From: Psettodes erumei
Lineage: Eukaryota > Chordata > Actinopteri > Pleuronectiformes > Psettodidae
Direction of reading: 5' to 3'
Length of the DNA: 64,000 nt
Assembly (NCBI GenBank): GCA_016785225.1
Contig: JAFBJZ010000824.1
Location: forward strand, 1 to 64,000
The position numbers and the translations under genes are program-made. Numbering within the stretch: position 1 is the first letter of the stretch; each line of letters begins with the position of its first letter. The notes below the pieces were generated by a model, which was not told the origin of the DNA, did not search any database, and saw only the letters and a list, made by a program, of their open reading frames with translations. This document shows, one piece after another, positions 57,426-64,000 of this stretch.

Positions 57426-58927
57426 CCCCATCCTCTTCTACCCTCCATCTATCCCTCCATCCCCACTGTGGTGCTTGTCAGATGTCATTACATCACAGGA
57501 CAACGGAGAGAGAGAGAGAAAGAGAAATGGATGGGGACGGAGAGAAAGAAGGTCGAGGGTGAGAAAAAGTGTGTGTGTGTGTGTGTGTGTGTGCGTGCGT
57601 GTGTGTAGAGAGAAAGCGAGGTGGAGAGTAGACAGGGGAGAAAAAAAATGGAGTGTGGTGGTCTTTGGGGAGGTTTTGAAAGGGGACACTAGGGTCAGTG
57701 ATTGAAGATGAGTTTTTTTTGGGGGGGGGTGAAGTGATCTGAGTCAGAGTTAACGCCCTCACTTTTGAATGTAAGCATATTTAAAGCAGAAGAACGCACC
57801 AACACCAATTACGAAGAACAAAGTGAAAGAACTGGATTGCTGGGCCTGAAAATCACCGCCATTAATTTCAATCTGGATAAACCTGCCAAACTGTTGCTTC
57901 CACGTTTGAAGTTTAACTGGGAATAGGTCTGAAATTCTATAACATGTGGTTAGAATTATTTAATGTCTGTAGCAAACTCCCAAACATTTCAAATCGAATC
58001 AAGACAGACAGGGTTTTCCTTAAATATGCAGTCTGGATTATGGGCCCACTCTGACATAATGTATAGTGAATTGGCACTTTGGCTTTGCTGAAGTGCCCCC
58101 CCCCCCTCCCCGCCTGTTCTCCACATTGACAGACATGATGGGTATCATAATAGTGTGTGGATTACAACATTACATTGTCCAGGTAGCTGTTCCAGGATGT
58201 CACTGTACTGGAACCTGAATTTCTACTTTTTTTCTTAAGGTATTTGTGTACATACGGGTTTCCCGTGCCTTTGTAATAATATTAACGCTCGAATACAGTC
58301 CCAGCGCACTCAGGTCAGTTAACTGAAGGAGAGGCACAGACCCACCTCAGTCAAATTTCAAGTGACGAAACAGAGACTTTTCCCTGTGCTCTGAATATAC
58401 ACGGGTCTGCAAGCAGTCTGCTGCGGGATAACTCGCTGAGAAAACAATCTCCACACCATCGGGGCACGCGCCCTCCACACATAATTAACACGCGGTGGAT
58501 TAGTAGCAGCGCTGAGATTTCGGTGTGAAAGACTTTTAATTAGTGCACTTTGGTTTATTTGTGTTCCCACAGTGCATCTGCACCTCGGCTCAAAGATGCG
58601 CGGGCGAATCGACGGGCGCTGCGTTGCGCTGAACGAAGGGAGCGGATGTGTTTGTGTGTGAAAAGAGAGAGAGAGACAGACTGAGTTTGATGAGTGTTTT
58701 CTCGCGAGCGCGAGGAGGATGCACGCCGACGGCTTTTAGGCCGAGGCCCGTGCGTTTTCCACTCACGTGCGCGGAGGCCGTGCTGGTCAGGGGCGCGGTG
58801 GCGGTGAACGGCGAGGGAGGGGCGAGAGAGGGCGCGGGCTGCTGCTGCTGGGACAGCTCGGAGTTGGCGCTGCCCACGGCGACGGCTCCCGCCCCCGACG
58901 AAGACCCATCGGTGCCAGAGAAAACAC
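47389..58927 (-). CDS. mllt10: mllt10 (AF10), C-terminal 479 residues in nine exons
   Basis: AF10 is a PHD-finger cofactor of the H3K79 methyltransferase DOT1L. The window holds the 3' half. Minus-strand exons 58927-58767, 54916-54799, 51879-51795, 50549-50356, 49588-49439, 49214-49159, 49037-48736, 48076-47986 and 47673-47389 join in frame at all eight introns. Landmarks shared with human AF10 are SGLPGSVFNLAPSHMFGNRL, NSAMAALIAQSE, IGGLQIRYD, the octapeptide EQLLERQW, the leucine zipper GMLKSLHQLQEENRRLEEQI, GIVGALNGVIQTP, LGLLSEQHRLLLQQHQLQQL, LYQLMQ and INNLLPGAQ. The frame enters with a split codon, so upstream exons (PHD/ePHD and more) lie right of 64000. Microsatellites sit close to many of its splice sites. 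No frameshift or internal stop was seen. Confidence 0.97.
47949..47976. repeat. (TG)n microsatellite at an mllt10 donor
   Basis: About 14 units. On the mllt10 strand it is a (CA)n run beginning about 10 nt inside the intron. Confidence 0.95.
47986..48076 (-). CDS. mllt10: mllt10 exon: Gln-rich LGLLSEQHRLLLQQHQLQQL
   Basis: 91 nt encoding AARLGLLSEQHRLLLQQHQL and QQLLSSQPTA. It matches human LGLLSDQQRQ and the Gln-rich continuation. The donor GCG|GTACCA is followed within 10 nt by a (CA)n repeat. Confidence 0.95.
48736..49037 (-). CDS. mllt10: mllt10 exon: Gly/Ala-rich segment with GIVGALNGV motif
   Basis: 302 nt encoding DSTSCGGHSSSGSTSSLSTP, a GC-rich Gly/Ala/Leu stretch, GMGGIVGALNGVIQTPAGTG and HATGTATGVTLPVNN. 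Human AF10 has matching STPP and GIVGALNGVMQTP segments. It is strikingly GC-rich compared with its surroundings. The donor is AACAG|GTACAT. Confidence 0.93.
49159..49214 (-). CDS. mllt10: mllt10 small linker exon
   Basis: 56 nt. A split Asp codon is followed by VKGAHLGATDSSLPAAAQ. The acceptor is TTGCAG and the donor CAG|GTAAAG. It is the least conserved exon; phase on both sides fits. Confidence 0.88.
49407..49436. repeat. (TG)n microsatellite merged with an mllt10 donor
   Basis: About 15 units. On the mllt10 strand the donor GT is itself the first step of GTACACACAC. Confidence 0.95.
49439..49588 (-). CDS. mllt10: mllt10 exon: leucine zipper (DOT1L-binding LZ)
   Basis: 150 nt encoding VGMLKSLHQLQEENRRLEEQ, then IKTLTMKKERLQLLSAQLSV and PFTPTTASS. 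Leu heptads form the AF10 zipper, near-identical to human. The donor TCTG|GTACACAC runs directly into a (CA)n repeat. Confidence 0.96.
50356..50549 (-). CDS. mllt10: mllt10 exon: octapeptide motif (DOT1L-binding OM)
   Basis: 194 nt encoding SPIGGLQIRYD, a Gly/Pro-rich spacer and LPPVATSIEQLLERQWNEGQ, then SFLLQQGAQGD. EQLLERQW is the octapeptide motif that acts with the leucine zipper of the next exon to bind DOT1L. The acceptor CATTCAG is preceded by a (CT)n tract. Confidence 0.95.
50577..50600. repeat. (GA)n microsatellite upstream of an mllt10 acceptor
   Basis: On the mllt10 strand it is a (CT)n tract 28-51 nt before the octapeptide exon, in the polypyrimidine/branch-point region. A second (GA)n lies at 50764-50787. 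Confidence 0.93.
51732..51770. repeat. (TG)n microsatellite plus G run near an mllt10 donor
   Basis: About 19 units followed by a run of G, ending about 15-24 nt from the exon at 51795-51879. Confidence 0.95.
51795..51879 (-). CDS. mllt10: mllt10 exon: QEVGDGSGSSS linker
   Basis: 85 nt. A split Asp codon is followed by QEVGDGSGSSSVGAQGFSIR and ASPKTTP; human has a similar DQDLGD start. It has a strong GTGAGT donor, with a C run and (CA)n directly downstream in the intron. Confidence 0.9.
52927..52966. repeat. (CT)n microsatellite in mllt10 intron
   Basis: About 18 CT units, with a shorter run at 52860-52880. The surrounding intron (51880-54798) holds no supported exon. Confidence 0.93.
54719..54760. 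repeat. (CT)n microsatellite near an mllt10 donor
   Basis: About 21 units. On the mllt10 strand it is (GA)n, starting about 38 nt downstream of the donor at 54798-54797. Confidence 0.95.
54799..54916 (-). CDS. mllt10: mllt10 exon: conserved NLAPSHMFGNRLNPNSAM segment
   Basis: 39 codons plus one base, encoding VSGLPGSVFNLAPSHMFGNR and then LNPNSAMAALIAQSEASPA. It is nearly identical to human AF10. The donor GCAG|GTTTGC is weak and is followed about 38 nt later by a (GA)n tract. Confidence 0.95.
54917..58766 (-). other. mllt10: mllt10 intron with several (CA)n runs
   Basis: Both flanking exons are in phase 0, so no coding exon is required between them and I saw none. It contains a poly-C run near 55233-55248 and (CA)n at 55932-55973, 56783-56831 and 57389-57421. 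(TG)n lies at about 57570-57594. Confidence 0.65.
58767..58927 (-). CDS. mllt10: mllt10 exon: Ser/Gln/Pro-rich linker
   Basis: Begins with two bases completing a split codon, then VFSGTDGSSSGAGAVAVGSA, a QQQQ run and a Pro/Thr/Ala-rich stretch ending TSTASAH. The donor is CAC|GTGAGT. This is the disordered linker; it is assigned by frame continuity with the next exon rather than strong similarity. Confidence 0.85.
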
Positions 58928-61528
58928 CTGCGGAGGGATCAGAGATAACGCGACATGAACAGTGTGTTTATGATAAAACACAGATTTTAGAGCTACAGTG
59001 ATGACATTTTTGACAAAAATATTTGGTTATATAGTTAATTACGTAGGCCCATCTGAGTGCGCAGCCAGATAATTGGCTTTCTTTATGGCTGTATAAAAAC
59101 TCCATCACTTATAATAAGAGTTAATAAGAAGTTTAACTGTACAGAAAAACACACACACACGCTGAGCTGGTGACCGAAAGTCTGCAGAAAGAAAAAGAAA
59201 AAGAAAAAAAATCTGCAGACGCAAATCACCCGCATTAAGCTTTTACAACTGGGGACAGAAGACAGAGGAGGGAAATCAATCTGCACGTCCTCTCCCCTGC
59301 GTATGAATTATTTACGCCTTTTGAACCTGTTCGGACAAAGCGCGCAATTTTTACTCGGCATATAAAAAATGATTCACGTCGCGTTGCGAGCCGCGCAAGC
59401 TCGCGTTAAATCACCCACGTAAACATGTTGCTCTGTTTCCACACACCCATGCTCGTGCTCCCTTCTCTTATCTCTTTGCCCTGTCTGTATTGTCCCCCCC
59501 TCCCTCCCCTCACACACACACACACCCGTTTGCTCGCCCGCAAACCGAGGGATAAGCCCTGCCCCTGCCCCCCTTTGACCCCAGCAGAGGAGGAGGAGGA
59601 GGAAGGGTGGTGGTGGTGGTGGGTGGGTGGGTGGATGGGTGGGGGGGGCACAGGGCCCCTCAGCCCCACAAAAGCCTGAATGGCTCAGGGCAGCGCACAT
59701 TCACTGGGGGAACAAGAGATCTTTGTGCCAGGAGGGGAGGGGTGGAGGGAGAGAGAGGGAGAGCGAAAGAGAGAGAGAGAGATACGAACACTACATGGGC
59801 CTACAAACTATTTATAACGCTTTGTAATATGCACCAGAAAAATTGATACCTAAAGCAGGGCTGCCAAGGCTCAGGGGGCATGTGCTCCGGCAGGATTTTA
59901 CCAGCAGCTGGATTAGAGGCCGAACCAACAGCTCGGCAGCTCACGCCGCTGGTGAAACCCTCAGAAGGGATGGTGAGCAATCAGCGCTCGCAACGGGCGA
60001 GAGAAAATGATTTACACCGACGTTACAAATATAATAATCAATTCATCAAAATGGCCCAAGTTTGAATGCCATTTATGAATTAGCATAGGGTGTGTTAGTG
60101 CCCCAAAATAAATGTGATTTTTTTTATTTTTAAAGGATACGCGGGGAGTAAAACTGGAAGTAAAAACATCAATATTATTTTGAAACAAGTGTGTAAACTC
60201 GTCCAATTTTTTCATTTTCAGCTTAAAATGTATCCCCGCTAATTTATTTTGTAATATTTTCACCTTCAAGCAAAAAAAAAAAAAACAACCTTCTGGTTCC
60301 AAATCTGGCGATTCTCGGGTTTGACGTGAAAAGCAGGATTAGAGGCTCCAGCATAAGATGAGAAGGAAAAAAAACTCTAAATCTTGTATTAATAAAACTT
60401 TTTTAAAAACAGAAATTAAATAAACTGAAACATATACGTGGTCTTTTTGACAAAAACTGTTTTTTTTTACAGCTGCTGCCGTTTTCAACGTGCATTTCCT
60501 CGCTAAGTGCTGTGTCAGCTGCGGTGAGAACATTTTCATCCATTACACACGCTGTTATTTAAACAAACTGATGATTATTTGATTACCACTTCTGATGGTA
60601 ATTAATACTTCCGCCAGGATCACAGTGTAAGACAAAGGAAAAAAAAAAAAAAACATTTCTTCACGCACGCACCTCTAACACGTCCCCTAGCTTGTAAAAC
60701 TTATAACCCGGCCCGTGCGATCAATAGCGTTAAGCCCCTGCAGCACAACTGCCTCCGTCGCCCGGCCTTCCTGTTCCTATTCCCCTCCCGCGCACTATGT
60801 GTGTAAGCTTCAAAAATATCCACCTTGATTAGTTCAAGCTGGTGTTATCTCAATAGGAAATCTATGCTGCCTACTTAGGGAGGGGTTAAGTCCAATCTAA
60901 CGACCCAAGTGGACGGCACCGTACAGCAGCGGCTCACTCCATTCTGTTTCGGGAAGGGAAATTTCCGTTGAAGTGGCGGGATGATGTTCGAACATTTCTG
61001 CTGCTGCGCTGCAGACGCTCATCTGAGCCCGGTTCAGAACTGGACTGTGGGGACTGAATGCCATCGTGGCAACAGGGGCGCATTTGTTATTCTCTGAATT
61101 TTCTACCGCCAAGGATAAACAGAAATGTATTTAAACGTCGCAGCGAACGTGTGGAGGGAGCAGGGCTACACCGCGGACGGTAAACCTAAAGTGTGTGTGT
61201 GTGTTCCTGTATATCCCAAAGCGCACGTGGGTTTGCAACGGGCTGATGAGGTGGTGTCATTTGCGGAGTCACGGAGAGACGGAGAAAAATTCAAGAGTCT
61301 CATTAATCGCAGAGAGTCGGAGCAAAACAAAGCAGTCCGACTTGAAACTGAGGGGCAGAGTAGCGGTGGAGGTAACGCACATTCAAAAATATTCATTTTC
61401 ACCATGTGCTCACTCAGCTTTGTTTACTGATGAGAGTAAACATGCCTATTGTGTAACGCGCAAGAGAGAGAGAGAGAGCTTTCGCTTCATAATGGTTTGT
61501 TGCTTGTTTTACTGGTTTAGCTGCGTAA

Positions 61529-61566
<38 letters not shown>

Positions 61567-64000
61567 GTTTTTTAACAACTTTAATCTCTCAGCGATCTTA
61601 GCGCTGCACGAATTGTTTCTCCTCCCGGTTTAAATTCGCCCCCCAAAAAATCCTGGCCAAGGCGCTCAGCCTTTTTAAACACACTGACTAAAAAGTGAAT
61701 TGCCCTCGCTCAAAAGGGAAAACTTCTCGAGAGCAAAGAAATAATTCCATCGACACGGAACTACACTCGGACACTGAAATTGTTAAATGAAATATCAGAG
61801 CAACCAAAAAGTGTTTACGCTCATAAAGCTCCAGATCGTTTCTAAAAAAATTCGCTTAATGTAAACATTTATTTTATTAGCACAATAAAAACGCGTTTCG
61901 GGCGTAACAACTCGACTAATTGGGACATAAGGGGAAACTTGCAAATGCAGGTTTCAAATTTTTACCAATTAGCTTAATTTGCTATTCAAATAAAATCCTG
62001 GTCACGGAATATTTCCCTCAACTTCACAACCCACCCACTCCACCATCACCACCACCACCAAAAAAAAATCATTATGATTTCACAGGGACAAGGTGGGGAA
62101 AAAAACATGTGCTTCTTCGATAAAAAAAAACAAAAAAAAAATCCAGTAAATTATCAACCAAAATAACCGTCTTATTTCTTATACTCTCTTTTCTCGCGCT
62201 TTTGTCTGCACACGCGCACACACACACACACACACACACACTCCCACCGGCCTGAATGAATTCATGTCCACCTCGCGTCTTTCCTCCCCCACAAACCGAA
62301 ACCCACCGCGCTCTGGCAGCTTGTCCGTCCCATCGGTGACCCCCGGTGCAGTCAAACATTAACCTCGCCAAAATCTAACCCACCCCGCCCCCCCACCCAA
62401 CACATATCTATCAGGCTAACTATCTATCCATCAGCACCGTGGAGTCAGCAGACAGGATGGGGGGTGGGGGGGGGGGGGGGGCCAAGATCCTCCCCATTAC
62501 TGCCCTGCATTAACCCTCAGCTAAATATTTACAGTAGGAAGAAGAACACATGATTCTCTCTCTCGCTTTCTCTCACTCACTCACTCACACACACACATTT
62601 TCCCTATCTGCTTTCACCAGCTGTGGTTTGAAATGCCGCCACTGCTGTAGGGAAAAGCACATGCAAACCCCCAAAAAAAAAAAAAAAACTCAAAGGGGTT
62701 GTGGAATTGCTCACAAAAATCATCCTCAACAACCACTGCCGGGAAAAAAATAAAATAAAAACGACATTCAAAAAAAAAAATAAAAACGGCCCTCAGGTCT
62801 GACTCACCCGCCTCATGCGTGACGCTACTAAGACACAAAACATCCAACAAGTACACCTTGCAACACGTGCCCCGAACGCCCACGTTTACGGCTGAACGCA
62901 ACTTGCGTGCTCACGCTCTCACAAACGGTTGACCGTAACCCTTAAAGCGTGTTTTTTTTTTTTTTTTCCCTCGCGGCGAGGCGGTGCTTTTAATCTGCAA
63001 GGCAGCCAAATGTCTAATTGCTGCATTTCATGCTGCTGTCACAACATGTCTCCTGGTTTGTTTTAGTAACACAGAACAGATAAATATAAGTATGCAAAAG
63101 GAAATTTTTGTTGATTCGCAATTAACTCCATCAAACTGGGGGTAATGATACATTTGTAAGGTCAATAAAATCTCTTCGCCTGCAATCCACATGCAAGCAA
63201 AGACCACAACCACATTTTTTTTTTTTTTTTTTACTGTTTTAAGTTTTCTCAGCCTTCGACTGAGACGACAAACATCTTGATCAGCATCGGTCTATGAAGG
63301 TTAGGGACGGACACAATTTAACGAAATGTGAATGAATAGCTTTGAATGGTTGGCACTATTGAAAAAAAAAAAACAAAAACAGTCATCCAAAATCTAAAAT
63401 GGCCTGAGTAGCAGACAAAGAGACATGAGGGTCTTTTCTGTGATTACCTCAGTTCAGAATGTTAAAGAACAGGAAATAAATGCCGATCATTATCTGATGA
63501 ACTGAACCTATTGATCAGTGGTGCATATCAGGCTGATTACAACATCTGTTTTCTTCGTTTGGTCTTGATAAACATGTACACCGCCGGCACACACATTAAG
63601 AGTATACGCATGCGTTCATCACTACGCACGCGGGCACACAAGCAGCCTTGGCCGCGCGCGGCATCAACAGGTGAGGCCAGAATCTGAGGAATGCGCAAAA
63701 TGCAGGCGAGCGCGATCGGCCGAGAGGCAGAGAGAAACAAAAGAGTGGTAATTCTGGAAGAAAGGGGATGTGTGGGTTGTGCTGAGCCACTTCCATCAGC
63801 GGAGGGGGGAACTCCAAAGCATAAAGACAGTTGCCAAGCAACTGAACAGGATGGGAAAAAAAAAAACCCAAACATACAGGGCACTTACACGCGTGTGAGA
63901 AAATAACACACGGTGTGTGTGTGTGTGTGTGTGCGCAAGCGCGAGGAGCCAATTACAAAAGGTGTGTCAAATCTTTGCCATGCGCGATCGGCGGCGCTGA
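58928..64000 (-). other. mllt10: mllt10 intron (5' part runs off the window)
   Basis: No upstream mllt10 exon was recognised. The region holds (TG)n at 61531-61564, (CA)n at about 62218-62241, a G run at about 62461-62481, several A/T runs and (TG)n at about 63913-63931. CpG-rich patches occur near 59330-59410 and 63590-63670. Confidence 0.55.

Noticed and set aside
62461..62481. Long G run (also the C or G runs near 55233, 43123, 44280 and 51770)
   Set aside because: Homopolymers of this length are error-prone in assembly, so no functional meaning is drawn from them.
58928..64000. Further upstream mllt10 exon expected on the minus strand
   Set aside because: I searched for a block with an acceptor, a donor in the needed phase and AF10-like residues, and found none I could defend.

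Overview
The window is a piece of nuclear DNA from a ray-finned (teleost) fish. It holds parts or all of four vertebrate genes split into short exons with GT/AG introns, very dense (CA)n/(GA)n microsatellites, and repeat fragments that I recognise as common in fish genomes. There is no operon structure, tRNA, rRNA or CRISPR array. All four genes lie on the minus strand, so transcription runs right to left: mllt10 (3' half), commd3 (complete), bmi1 (complete) and spag6 (5' part). This is the gene order of human chromosome 10p12 (MLLT10 - DNAJC1 - COMMD3 - BMI1 - SPAG6), except that I found no DNAJC1.

Layout. 1-681 is a tandem array inside a spag6 intron. 1112-2355 carries the first five coding exons of spag6 (axonemal central-pair ARM-repeat protein), with a perfect RFX X-box just upstream. 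5210-9681 is the complete coding region of bmi1 (Polycomb RING finger protein, nine coding exons, 343 aa); a probable noncoding first exon lies at about 13811-13920. 15622-20108 is commd3 (eight exons, 193 aa). 20.1-47.4 kb is a 27-kb gene-poor stretch. It holds microsatellites, fish repeat fragments, several blocks that look like conserved non-coding elements, and CpG-rich blocks, two of which look like minus-strand promoters with a first exon. 47389-58927 holds the last nine coding exons of mllt10/AF10, including the octapeptide motif and leucine zipper that bind DOT1L. 58928-64000 is mllt10 intron.

Functional links. bmi1 (PRC1, H2A ubiquitylation) and mllt10 (DOT1L cofactor, H3K79 methylation) are both chromatin regulators. 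commd3 and bmi1 are tightly linked on one strand, as in mammals. The proximal upstream regions of commd3 and bmi1 share an identical 12-base E-box-containing word. A recurring oddity is that long dinucleotide repeats sit directly at splice sites: the commd3 exon 2 acceptor and several mllt10 donors or acceptors.

Exon borders were derived by hand from splice consensus, reading-frame phase and remembered human proteins. Every coding junction listed keeps the frame. Regulatory calls outside the exons are inference.
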